NCBI RefSeq assembly: GCF_036417845.1
Contig: NC_090020.1
Coordinates: 45,120,425-45,184,424, forward strand
DNA from: Apteryx mantelli
Lineage: Eukaryota > Chordata > Aves > Apterygiformes > Apterygidae
DNA length: 64,000 nucleotides
Reading direction: 5' to 3'
A program made the position numbers and the translations under genes. Below, piece by piece: positions 1 to 12,600 of this stretch. Position 1 is the first letter of the stretch; each line of letters starts with the position of its first letter. The notes beneath the pieces are model-generated. The model ran no database searches. It had not been told where the DNA came from and saw only the letters and a list, made by a program, of their open reading frames with translations.

Positions 1-1954
1 TGTGCCACAAACTGATTTCCTGATTTAATTATGAGAAGAATGATGTGAAAGTTACTGAAAAGAAAGCAAACAGAAAGGAATTAGTAGATCAGAGAAATTA
101 CTTAAGCCAATGCACTCAAACTCTCTTATCTTCTACTAGTTGCTAAAAACACCTATTTTTTTGCCATGAAACAAAACTACACGTCAGTGTTTTTGATCGT
201 GTCATTTGCAGGAGTATGGGCCTCACGTTGCCAGGCTGAACTGTCAGGTATGTCCAGTGTTGTGTTATTTTCTCAATTTATTGCTGTATTCTTTGGCCCT
301 CATAAAAAGTAGTAGAATGAAAACGTAATAGTGAATGAGTTACATGTCCTGGGGTAATATGCCACCCACACAGCAATCTGAGCATTCCCCCAAAATTATT
401 AACTATAATAAAAGCAGCTGCAATACTAGAGGTAAAATCCCTGAAGGAGAAGGTTAATGGCTGCATCAGAAGAGCCTATTCTCCAATGCTGACACTTCTG
501 CACTATTTGCTCCAGGTGAGCCAGAAAGACGTGCCACTGCTGTCACTACTCTGCCCAGTGTCACCTCCGCTCTGGGAAGCAGGGAGCCACTGAGCGCTGG
601 AGCAGCAGGAACCCTGGGGCCATCTGTGGCAGGGGTTTGTTAAGACAAACCCAGGGGCTATGGCAGGGGTTCGTTAACACACCGGTGACTGCCCCCCTGC
701 ACTGCCGTGCCCGCACTATACCACCTGTTGCTGTTGTCAGTACAGAAGGGAAGCTTTTCAGAAAACAGGTAACTGGGGACAGTGTTCAACCCCTGACGTA
801 GAAGCCCACGTACCAACACCACTATTGAAGGACATTTGCAGAATAGCAAAGTTAATTCATGATCCCTCTGAATAATGTGAATGAACTGTTCTATTTTCTC
901 TTCCTCTTTCCTTGAGATAATTTCAAGTCTAGTAATAGTTAGAGCCATTGTAAGAGGTGTATATGCTTTAGTCTTTCAAAGTCATAGCTACTAAAATACC
1001 AGCATAAAACATTGCTTTTGAAACTCTGGCTTTATCTTTCTTGTGCTTCATTTTTCCAGCTATAAAATGGTGATAATACTGATTATTCAGTATTCTTATT
1101 CATGCAAGCATGAGAGATCAGTACAACAGTTGCTGTTATTCCTTTCTTCACTTTATTACTGCAACGATTCATAAGACTGATCACTGATACTTTTGATCTG
1201 TACAATTCTGAAATATCTACTATAGTTAAGAGTACTTGCAACAGACCACAGGTTTTCCCTGACTTACATTCTTTTATTCTAGTGCTAACATTTTCTACAA
1301 TCATCAATAGTTCTTCCTCCTCCCTATATGTTCAACCCTGACATATTTATCAGGAAAAACAAAATGCTTATTGTATTCATTTAGTCAGGCTAAGTAAGCC
1401 AAGCTCTTCTACTCTTAACCTAAGCTCTCTGTTCCTTGACCACCTAAGGAGTTTAAGAAAAGGCTCATGAATTTCCAAGACATCCTGTCAAAAATCCTGT
1501 CATAGCTTTTAATAACAATAATCACTATTGGTATTCAAAACTCACAGTAATTACACTAATATAGACATGTTATAACCATTCTATGCCTTTGTTATTCTCA
1601 CCAGATGACTTGCTTGCTAACAGAGTAAGAGTATATTCTTATTGTTGGCCCTTAAGTGTGGGACTTGACTCTTAATTTTATCCTATTTATACTAAACCAT
1701 CCCTTAAAATAATTCAGATAGTCTGATCTTCCTCTAGGTGCAACGATGCCTTGCAATGGAACTTAGATTTCCAAATTCTCATCTATACCGAAATGTATTG
1801 CTGTACAGAGGTCTGTACTTTAAGTTGTGCAAAGTATGAGAAGTTTGCCTTAGCCAATTAAATAAACATTTCTATAAATGTCAGCAAAAGTTTTAAGAAA
1901 AGAAACTGAATTTAGTTCAAACAAAAGGATTTACTGCTATGATAACAAACTATT
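1..1954. other. Intergenic, nothing recognised
   Basis: AT-leaning unique-looking sequence. Open frames are short (96 codons at most, minus strand 658-948) and show no domain, codon bias or splice context. No repeat family, RNA gene or promoter was recognised by eye. Confidence 0.6.
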
Positions 1955-3105
1955 TGTAAACAGCCAACAAAGATTCATCAAGGACAAATCACATCCAACC
2001 AACCTCATTTCCACTACAATAAGGTAAAAGGAAAGGTCTGTGAATAAACGATAGAAGTCATAAATCTTGCCTTTCATTATGTTTTTGACATTGGCTGATG
2101 TGATCTTTCCATAAGCAAACCAGGTCGAGACGAAACAGTTTAGGGTGGATACAAAACTGGAGAACCATACAAGAGTGCTCAGCCATTTACTGTAAAAACA
2201 TAAGGACAGACCGAGTTCTGTCTTGGGTTTTGTGCAGACCAATATTTTCAGCAACTAGGCTATCGGAAAAGAGAGTAACCCTATTAAATTGTAGGCACTG
2301 AGCCAGTGGTACTGGCAGTGACACCGGAGAACATCTTTAACACTTAAGCTTATTTTGATAAATTGGAGAAATGATCTTTTTTAAACAGATATTTTTCAAT
2401 AAGAATAAGCAGAAGATACTACATGCAGACAAAGTTAGCCAACTGTTTAGACATAGGCAATTTTTTGAGTAGCACTTCTGTAGAAAAGAATCTGAGGGTC
2501 ATAATGGATCTAAAGCTAACAGGAGTTAATCTGCTGTTGTTACTAAAAAAAACAAACACTGTACTGGAAAATATAAATAGAAGCATAACCTACAAGACTC
2601 ACAAAGTGCTCATTCTGCTCTAGTCAGCATTAGTAAAACCTCAGCTGGACCGCTGTATCCAGTTTTGGGCAAGGCACTTCCTGAAAGATGGGGAGTAACT
2701 GGAGGGAGTCCAGAGGAGAGCGGTGAGAATAGCCAGAGGTCTAGAAAATGTACACTCAGTGAGAAAAGACTGAACAAAATAGGGCTGTTTGTTTAGTTTA
2801 AAGAAGAGAACCCTGAGGGGAATGTGACAACACTCTTAAAGTATACAAGAGGCAGCTGCAAAGGGGTAGGGAATAAACTTCTTTCTAGCTCCATGAGGGT
2901 TAGGGCAGAAAACAAAGGGTCTAAATCCTAGCAGAGGGCTCTAGGTTAAGGGGTATTTTCTGATGGCCAGAATATTGCTGCAGGACATGGTGAAAAATCT
3001 CAGACAAACCTCCCTCAGAAATAACACAGATATGCAGGCAGTTCAACCTGTTTTAGAAGGATGAACCTCTTGGAGACCTTTGCAGACTAGGTATTACCAA
3101 GGACT
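1955..3105 (+). mobile_element. Ancient decayed CR1 LINE fragment
   Basis: Two stretches match the CR1 reverse-transcriptase ORF. From 1959 the frame reads NSQQRFIKDKSHPTNLIS, close to the conserved CR1 block around QxGFxxxKSCQTNLIS. From about 2465 to 3075 the DNA follows the downstream part of CR1 ORF2: the block specifying a late-RT region (roughly 2470-2660, including the equivalent of SALVRPQLEYCVQFW near 2625-2670), then GGAGAGxGTCCAGAGGAGAG-like DNA at 2700-2720, and the terminal block around 3010-3075. Many frameshifts and stops interrupt it, so it codes for nothing now. The middle (about 2040-2400) is too eroded to align by eye. Divergence is far greater than in the copy at 17.9 kb, and it resembles the older CR1/L3-like lineages shared by reptiles. 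End positions are approximate. Confidence 0.75.
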
Positions 3106-3319
3106 ACACACATTCACGTATAGTAAACAAAAGGAAAAGAAAACAACGGATGAAAGATAGGTGCAAGATTTTAGACCCAACTGATAAATAAATTAAGAGA
3201 GGGATGAGGTCTTCAGGCCTCCATTCCACTTGGCAGATATTTAAAAGATACTTAAGTAAGAGGAAACATAAAATGGCTGAAGAATTAAGGATCTGAAGCT
3301 TCTGACATTAATACCATGA

Positions 3320-4060
3320 TTTCCAGCTGTGCTGTCTCCTGGGATCCTAGCATCTACCCTGCCACCACCATACTTCCTGGTCGCAATGAAGAGGCCAGAA
3401 AAAGGGGACCTCAAATAGGTGTAGGACACAGGCCTGAAAATGGAACGTGGGTTGCGTACCTTTCTTTCGCACATACTTTTCCATCCTTTGTTTGGGCAGC
3501 CTGGCCCTTAAGGGGTCGGGTTATTTGGAACCAGCTAGCCTTGCTCAGCAAGCCCTCGCTTTGATACTTGCACTGGGCACAAGAAAGGTCCCAGCTAGGG
3601 CTAGGCAGAAAAGCAGCGCTGTCTGCCCTGCTTGGCAGTATCCAGCCTAACACAAGACTGCCCAACGCACTTAGCAGGCAGGGCATGTGTTCGGGTTATC
3701 GTGCTGACCTCGGCATGAGTGTGACAAAGCTGCGAGGCTGGTTTGGAGGTGGTGATGCTCACCTGGAGCATGGCATCATTATCCTGCAACCCTGGCAGGT
3801 GGCAAACCATCAGTGCGGACCAGCAAGATCCAGACCACTGCGGTGCCGAGCCAGCGTGAGAGCAGGAGCCCTGACACGACAGGCCTCTGCAGGAGCTGGC
3901 GCTCCCCTCCGCTACCCCCTTTCTCTTGCTTCTCTCTCTTAGTCGGCTAAAAATGGGTCTTTTACAGACTGGCTGGCCACCACAGAGACAGCTAAAAGCA
4001 GCAGCGTAGCACAGAGAGTGGCTGATCTTAGTGGGGCTAATGAGACTGTGTGCTGTGTTC
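3320..4060. other. GC- and CpG-richer patch of unknown nature
   Basis: This stretch is visibly richer in G+C and in CpG than the DNA on either side, with roughly twenty CpGs between 3380 and 4010. Overlapping open frames exist on both strands (for example + strand 3568-3942, 124 codons), as expected where stop codons are scarce, and none shows a domain. It could be a solitary LTR, a small orphan CpG island or enhancer, or part of an unrecognised repeat. Confidence 0.35.
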
Positions 4061-7000
4061 TCTTTGCAAGTAAGTCAGCAGCAGATAGAGGAGCTGCAGT
4101 TTTATCTTTGTTGTTCCCTTTTATGTACACATACCTTACTGCCACATCAAAAGGCTAAACATTAGATCTCTAAGAATAGTCATCCAATGCATCGTAACTA
4201 AATTTTCACTTAAAATGGACAATTTTAGATATTTTTAATAATAGCTGAAAGGGCAACATTTGAGAGATTTTTTTTTTCTTTATATCAATCTCTCTGTATC
4301 TAAATGGAAAAAGAAATGATAGGAATTCCACACCCAGTTAACAAATCAAAGGCTTCAATGCTTTATGCTTCAAATACTTTTATCATCTTCCTTCTCTTTC
4401 TGTACCCTTAAAACATTTAAAGTATTTTTAAGTGCAGTGTCTTCCAGGGGTCTAAGCAGACAAGTATATAAAACTTTGAACCATGACTGTTTATTTGCCA
4501 CACTGTGATAGGGCTGTGTTAAAAATATTAGTTCAGTGGCTGCATTTAACCTATCAAAGTTCGCAGAACAGCACCAGAAGAAGCAGTCACAGTCTGCAAT
4601 CTCTAGCCCAGAGACCCTAAAATTTAGTAAGAACTATGATTCAGTACCTGTAACAAACAGGAGGAGGAAGACAAACAGTAAGTTTAACAAGACTGACATG
4701 ATCAAACTTGCTACATCCAGTTTCTAGTTTTTCCACAACCTACTGCTTTTATGTTATGTCAATGATGATTTTAATTTTTCACTTCAGCTCACAGCCTTAA
4801 GAAAACAATTCATTAAATATAAGGAGTTTAGTTTCTTTTGAGACACCGACTCAGATAAAAAGCCACCTTTCCCTTCCAACTATCTGACTTATGCCCTGCC
4901 AAGCAGCACAGGCAGCTTCCAGCGGTCTCTCGCTCGCCCTTCAGCCAAGATCGCAGCAGCTCCCTGCCCGTGCAGGAGGGATGAGCACCCTCTGCCAAAA
5001 CTGCAGCTAGCAGAGCGCAGGGCTCAGCAGGGCTGTTGCTGCCCCTGTTACTTTTACTGAGCGCAGAACCTACACCAGGTCCCATCCACTCAACCCCTCT
5101 GTCCAGCCGCTCTTGGAGGCAGCCGAAACATGGGGTTTCAAATGTGCCTGGCAAAAGCCACATTTAAAATTTTTTTTCAGTTACACATTGGCCTCATGAG
5201 ACCATGCAAGAGCTCCCAATGGAGACACAGGTATGGTTTAGGCCCTTATTATTGCAGAGGAAGGATCACTGCGTAAAGCTATCTGCTGTGGATCTACTGA
5301 GGGCCCCCAAACACAGCTGTGAAAGGCAGCGTGTACTTTCTCTTCCATTGCAAGAACAAGTTACATGGCCTTACCAGCTACCAAAATCTTGTAAAAGCCA
5401 TAAAGAGGTTGATAGGCAAGATGCATGTAAACTATGTACAAAAATTATTGTTTCAGTGGGAGCTGAAGCTCTTACCTTCTTTACTAGTACATATAATCTG
5501 AGCCTTTCCAAATGCTCCTAGGCAGTGTAGGCTACTATATGGACACACACTGTTTGACATATTGGCTATAGCCGTGTTGCCTTTAAAGGGGGGATGTGGG
5601 AGTATATCTGTATCTGCATACCTGCATCTAACCCACAGAGAATGGCATGTGCAGGCTAAGGATAATTTCTTTGGGCTCCGCTGGTAGCGTTCAAGCTGCC
5701 TAATGCTTTGTTGAAATACACTTAACTACTATGCCATACTGGCTGGATACGTGTCAAAAGCAAATTTTGCTTTCATTTTAGCATTCAGAACATCTCTCAG
5801 TAACACAGTAATAATATCTGCAGTCTACCGTTAACTCTAGCACATCAGGTGCTTATTATTATCTTATCATCCAGATCATTATATTAATTCACATATATTT
5901 AAAACACAATTTATTACACATTTCACTGAGTATAGAGTTGTAAATCTTTTTCTTAGAATTGTTAATTCTTTCTTAATCCTGGAGATTTGGCTCCTGGTGT
6001 GTTTAAGGGGTCAGTACTAAACCATGGATGTGAAATTTCACATTCAGTCCTGAAATGTTCTGAATTTAAAATGTTCTTATTCTAGTAGTGAGAGAGACTT
6101 GCCACAGACTTGCCACAAGGAAAATTTTATGTGGAAAATCATTTGTGTTTTCTATACTACATGAAAGCAATTTTACATCAATTCTTTAGCTTCTTGTTTT
6201 GTGAATTTTAAAGAGCTTAGAGTCCTCTGCATGGTTTTCCTTGTTTTAGACCCAACTCATTTATTACTAAACCTCATTAAAGAAAGTTTTGTAAACATTC
6301 TACTTCAGAGGTGAAGCCAAGAATTTAGGAAGGTTAACAGAACTAACTTTCATGCAGATAAGAGGACCACCATCAAACATTGCCTCTTTAAATTTTAACA
6401 TCACTTTATGAGTTCAGTCACTTTTGCTATTGGCGATAAAAGGGAAGATAATAAAAAGAAGATAAATTTTCCTCACATCAGCCTGCCTTTTGCATAGTTA
6501 TCAAATGCATTTGAATCTAGCCACTCTAAGAGACAATGTACTCAATTAATTAGGCCTCAACTCTGATTCAATACAATTGCTATGTATTAGCATGAAGCTA
6601 ACTTACCTGCTTCTACTACAATGTGAGTGAATTGCTAAAAAGCAATTCATAATTATGAAGGGAATTTTCCAAATTCTCATATGGTTCTTCTTTATGAATG
6701 TTCCTATAGTTTTAAGGTATTCCATCAGAACAGGCTGCAACATAAAATAGGGTTAGAGCAGAAAATTTCTATTCCAGTATTTCTGTTGAAATATATAGTA
6801 ACCACTACATTGTATTTTAGTACAGTTCTTTGAGTTAAATCAGAACCGACAAGACCTGAGCGAATGTATGACGGGTTTACTTGGCATGTGTCTTTGATCA
6901 CTTTACATAATGATTTAGCCAAAAGCAAACATTACAGGCTGTTTAGAATTTTGTAAGGACACCTCTGAACTCTGCTTTTTCCTAGCACTTACTGCTAAAT

Positions 7001-9622
7001 TACAAGAAAGGACAAAAACAAGTTTTATTTCCATTTTTACAGTCAAGAGAGTATTGCCCTCTCTTTGTTTAATGCTAGGGGTGGTACAGAGAACAGTATA
7101 CAGAAGAAGAAAGTCTGCAGCGCAGACATTTAAGGGAGAAAATGAGCAAGGTAGTCAGGAAGTAGACCTGTCTTGAGTTTCTAACAGGATTTTCTTTAAC
7201 TTTTGTATGCTGCTGTTTGTATGAATATAATTTGCCTGGTGTTTCTAGATGTTTCCAACTAAATATGCAGTCTTGCAGCCAGATGTGAAAGGCAAAGTTC
7301 AATTATAACTAAAGTCATTGAGGGGGACACTGTTTCTTACTCCCCAGTTACATTTGTGGGAGTAGAACACATCCATTTTTTCTCTGGAAATCCTTTATGA
7401 AACCATATTGATTTCAGGGCCACATCTGTGACAGTTAATAAATAAAAACAAGAGATAAAAGAGAACTCCTACTCAAGGATATAACATTATATGAAATTAT
7501 TTCTTAAAGATATTGTTCATATGGAATACTTACACTGCTAAAAGTAACAAGTAAATATGAACATTACTGAATCAGTATTGTGAAAGCTGGTACTAAGCAT
7601 AATTTTTGAAAGACATAATACTGCTGATTTAGTTTCCCAGCAGCACTGTTGTATTTTATGTTCAGCTCACAAAAAGAAAATCCTGGATCCTAAAGGTGGC
7701 CATTGCACAGAGTCCACTGTGTAATCCCCTTACATCAGCAGTCCCTCAGGTGCTGAGTGAGCCTATTTTCAATATGGGCCTGCATACAGACACCGACAGC
7801 AGAAGTGCAACGTTTTGAATGAAATAAAAATCTGAAAAATGATGACTTCAGGCTAGCTCAGAGCAGAGGGTTTTTTTTTTCTCTTTAGTGTTCAAATTGG
7901 AAATCACTTATGTTTCACTCAAAGTTTAATCTCCTTTTTTAGCTATTTGATCCTTTTTATAACCCTTTCTATTAATATTTGTTAGTTCATAAGCAAATGC
8001 TTGATTTCTAACTAAAATCTCAATGATGTTGTTTAAAAACACAAAGCGAAACTTATAATAAAGAAAGAAGCCATTAATTCTGAGGTGTATGTAAACGAAG
8101 AGCCCCAACACTTATTTTTCCCATCAATGCTTTTTATTATTCTAAAACCATTGCCAAATTTGACCCTCTTCTGCAAATCATCTGGATTCTGCTGAGAATA
8201 GGGGAAGAAAGGAAAAGACAGAAGTATGTCCAGTTCTGCAATGATCTGTTTCTCAAACCTTGCCTCTGGGGAGCTTGTGAACCAAGGCCATAACATATGG
8301 CATGTATGACAACTTATCAGATTTTGTCATTCACAGGGTCTGGCCTGCATACTTCATAAAACAGTCATTTTCCCAGAAGTTGATCTGTCCCAAAGATGTT
8401 TTTTTTTAACTGAGTGGCTACACCACACTGTCTTCACATTCATGCTCATTCATGTCTTCTCTGTTTTTTACAGTTAGCAATGACAATTTCAAGAGTGAGG
8501 GGGAGATCACTTCCACCTGAATGGTATATATTCCTTGACACTTTTCTAATAGATTGGAGATACAGATTTGTGTTCTGCTAATGCCATAAGGTGCAGTTAA
8601 TGTAGCAAGTTAGGTTTTTATCCATGAACATTACTGACAGCCTATCCAGTTTCTTTTGGTCTCAATCCAGACTGAGTTCTGAGAAAGGCAAAGCCTACTC
8701 TGGACTTCTAAAGTGAGTAAATGTTATGTGAAATGACTGGGACAAACTCAGACCTGCAGCACTGTAATTCTGTTGCACTGTGATGACGTAGAAGAGCAGT
8801 TAGTGTACAAGCACAGCCTACCTTTTAGAATCCACATAACTAACCATATCAAAAAGTTAGTTTTTGCCAGGATACCCAAAAGGACAATTCACTATTTTTC
8901 TAATAATTAGCTTATCTTTCAGTTTTCAATGCAAATCACAGCATTTCTTCAGGTAAAATTTCAATTAATTTCAAGGCATTTTGCCAAAATCCAAGGATAA
9001 CACAGTACCCACACATCATTGTAGGGACTGTCTTTCCTTCACCCACGGATTTTCTAATTCTATGCCAAGTGGAAAAAAGATCATTTGATGAAACCTAACA
9101 CCCTCCCCCACAAAAAGAAATCCCGTACATATCCTAGCACTTTTCTTCTGTATCCTAACTGTTTCTTTTCCTCTAGATCAGATCCAGTCCTCTTTGAATT
9201 AGAGCTCTCTCTAGCAATTCCATTAATTACAATTTTCTGAGATTGGAACTCCACTGTTCTGTGCAATGTGTGAGGCAGGAACCAGCAAGCAAGGAACAAA
9301 TCCAAAGCACACAAGGCAAAAAAGGCAAGAAGAAAAGTTCAGAGAGAGGGAGATATCTGCCTTCCATCAAATGTGCCAGTGACAGAGTAAGCAGCACTCC
9401 ATTCCTTTAGCTTTGTCGGGACTATTTGTGTGCATAAATGCATACATGCATTCATGTTTTGACGGTCTGAGATCTAAGAGTAGACCAAAGAAACTGGGGG
9501 AGGGAGTGGAGAGGAGGTCTGAAATTCTCATTTTCATTCAAGTGAGTTGTTGCATCTGAGTTTATTCTGACTCAGTGCTGCGGTATCAATCACTTCTTTG
9601 CGTGGGAAGGCTGAAGCAGAAA
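4061..9622. other. Intergenic, nothing recognised
   Basis: Long AT-rich stretch with only short chance ORFs, the longest about 111 codons (minus strand 4828-5163, in a locally GC-richer patch). I saw no exon pattern, RNA gene or repeat that I can name. Confidence 0.6.
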
Positions 9623-9689
9623 ACGCATGCGCATGTGCGCACGTGTGCACACACACACACACACGCACACACACACACACATGCACACA
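9623..9689. repeat. 67-bp alternating purine-pyrimidine tract with (CA)n
   Basis: Every base from 9623 to 9689 alternates purine and pyrimidine. The first part mixes CG, CA and TG steps (ACGCATGCGCATGTGCGCAC), and the rest is mostly (AC)n with CG interruptions. Alternating tracts with CG steps are the classical Z-DNA-forming class, and the (CA)n core makes this a likely polymorphic microsatellite. Confidence 0.9.
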
Positions 9690-12600
9690 GTGCTCTATAG
9701 AATTCTAATTCACTTAACCCAATGATATAGTAAAAGATACTTTACACATAGCAAAATGTCATGAATAGATGAATAGAAAACCAAAAAGCAGCACTATTTA
9801 TCTACCAAAGTTGAAGGGAACCTGTTGGGGTCAAGAAGCAGTGGCACCCTTAATTGAGGAAGACCATGGAGCAATTCCTCTCTCTCTGTTCTTCCTTCAT
9901 TCCCATTCTTGTAGGGGCTGTAACCATCTTTCATATCTCCTTGTTATCCCTTGCATTTTGATCATATATGGGACTTTTACACGTAGGATACATGTTCCCT
10001 GTTCTCTTTGTTATGCCCTAAAACCAGTTTTACCCAGCTCTCACGGTTGCACTCCTTTAGCAACCATCAACTTACCATTTGTGATTTGTGTTTCCACCCT
10101 CGGCCTTCAGTTACCACCCTGTGCCTGTATTCTCAAGGCCTCTACTATCAAGGCTAGAGCCCTTGCCCTCTGCATTTTGGATATATTTGAGGGATTTTAA
10201 AGACCATTCTAGAGTACATACTTCCCAAATGTATAAATTAATGTGTGGCATGTGTAGGACCTGGATGAAGTACTGCTACTCATTGTAGTTTCTTCTGTGT
10301 CAGGAAGCATGCATCCATCACATCAGCATTTTTTAGCCAGCCCTCGATGAGAAGTGGGACACAACCTTCTTATGCAATAATAAATACTGTAAAACCTAGA
10401 ACAAACTCTGCCTGACCTTCAACCACTTTCCAAGAAATAGTTTAAGTATTTTCCAAAAAGGCAACAGTTATGTAGGAAGTTGTCCAGCTTGGCAAGTGTG
10501 TGAGAAAAAGATGCCAAAAGTCCAATCTCATTTGCCAACATCAAGAGTATAATATCTCTCTGCAAGTTTCCATTTGGTAAATCAGAGATAAGAATTAGCC
10601 ACTTTTCTTGCATCATGAGAACAGTGCATCTGCATAAGTACACAGCAATCTTTCTAGTTAACCAGATTTCTTTTGGTTGCTATGCTAAACCACATGAGCA
10701 TTTTACTTAAAAACAGACATTTTCATCAGACTTGCAGTTCTGTTTCAAATGGTGAAAGTTCCTCTACCAGCTCCCATTAATGTAACCTGAAATGAAAACT
10801 AAAAAAGTCACAGGTTTTGAATAATGAGTCTGTAAGAATCACTTCAGCTATTGTCAGACATCTAGTAAGTGAGCTTTCAGGTTCACATGAGTTCAAGACT
10901 GAGGCATGGCCATTCTACTTAGACACAATGAAGAGAGAGGTTTTATTTTTCAGACCTTCCTTAGTTATGCTAGAAAAACAAAAGCAGAGGACTGTGAAAA
11001 TATTTATTTTGGGGGCTAAAACCCACTTGCTCTCTTTGTTCTCCAAAGTAGGTATGCATGACTAATTCCAAGTTTTATTTGTTTTCAGGCCTTCCTCCTT
11101 AAAGAGTCATGCAATCTGATTTAAAGAAGGTTGCATTCCAACCACTCTACAACCGGAGAGCCTCAGTGCTTCAGGTTTTCCTGGTCGATAATATTTTCCA
11201 AATGCCAAAACACCACAAATGATTATGTAATCATATACTTCATCTAAAAATAGGAGAGTAAGTTTTGCTATCAGGAAGAAAGAGATTTTTCCTGCCCTGC
11301 TCAAAAAAGAGGTGATCACAAGATGTTTTAGATGACTAGAAGTGGTCTAAAGCACATGAAACTAATTTGTTTAAACTGCTCATTTGAAAATTAGACCTGT
11401 TTCCATATCAAGTTATTAATCAGCCTCTGAAAAACTCCCCTGAAAATGTCTGACAATTATTGGTTGCTTCATATTCAATTGTATTAACTTGATACACAAC
11501 TGGCAGATTTGAATTGGACAAAATATCAAATCAAAGGGAAGAAGGGCTCATTTCTGTATTGCTCCAAATGTCCTGGCTGCAGTCCAGCAAAGAACTTACT
11601 CACGTGCTCTATTTAAAAAAAACAGTTCCAGTGCAGACTGTTCACATGCAGAAAGTCAGATACAGCTGTGCTATGTTTGCAAGAGAGAGGCTCTATATAC
11701 AGAAAAAGTTGCTTGAGACCGTTTCCTGTAAACAGACTATAGGCCAAAGAGAAAAAACTTTAAATAGGAAAAAAGTAATCCTGCTATTTGAAATTTTGCT
11801 ACCCTTAGTAACTAGCCATCAGAAAAGTGTATTTAGGTCTATCACATTTCAAATTTCCTTACATGCATGTTGTTTCTTGCTTGGAAATTATGTCTAGGAA
11901 CAAAAAGAGGATTTTGACCTTCTAGCTGGGAACTCAGACAGTGTGGTTGGAGCATAAGCTGCAGATGTCCAGGAATCCTGGACAAATATCTTGCATGCAC
12001 AAGCAGATCAAAACTGCACGTAGAAACTACTGCACTTGTACTGTATGGACACTGTGCCAAGTGCCACACAGACAAGCTGTGTCGCAGCAAGCCTGCCGCA
12101 TTTGGACACGCTAGGTTTCTGAACAAATGCACACAGACTTCTGCTGGGAAATCAGGGAGCTAAAGCTGCAGGCTTTTAAGTTTGTCATTTTTATTCTCAG
12201 AGGCAGAGGTGAACATTATATAGCTGCAAGCACACAAACTGTAATGATAAAGTAGTAAATGAGGAAAAGATACTAAAACTGCAAAGTAATCATAGAAAAA
12301 AAATTTAAAGATAAAATGATTTTATGAAGAATGCCTGCTGCTGTAAGGTGTTTTATCTGCTTTTGCTCCAACAACACAGCATTAACAAAGCAAAACAAAT
12401 CTGTAATAAGCAAACAGTAAGGAAAGGATTAATCAGAAACATCATCATTAGAAACAGTCACTGTATTTAACCTGTACTGCTGAGAGACTACAGTAAGTAA
12501 CATCTCACTGTACCACACAGCCCACACTCACTCTTCAGGAGGAAAAGCAGAATCTAAAGTTAATGTACAATGAATTTTCCAGTTAGTACAGGCAGCCTGG

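Noticed and set aside
9769-10200. 143-codon + strand ORF
   Set aside because: Cys/Leu/Ile-rich translation with no domain, surrounded by AT-rich non-coding sequence. A length like this is expected by chance in 64 kb read in six frames.
11514-11897. 127-codon + strand ORF
   Set aside because: No domain, no splice signals forming a gene model and no repeat relationship. Treated as chance.
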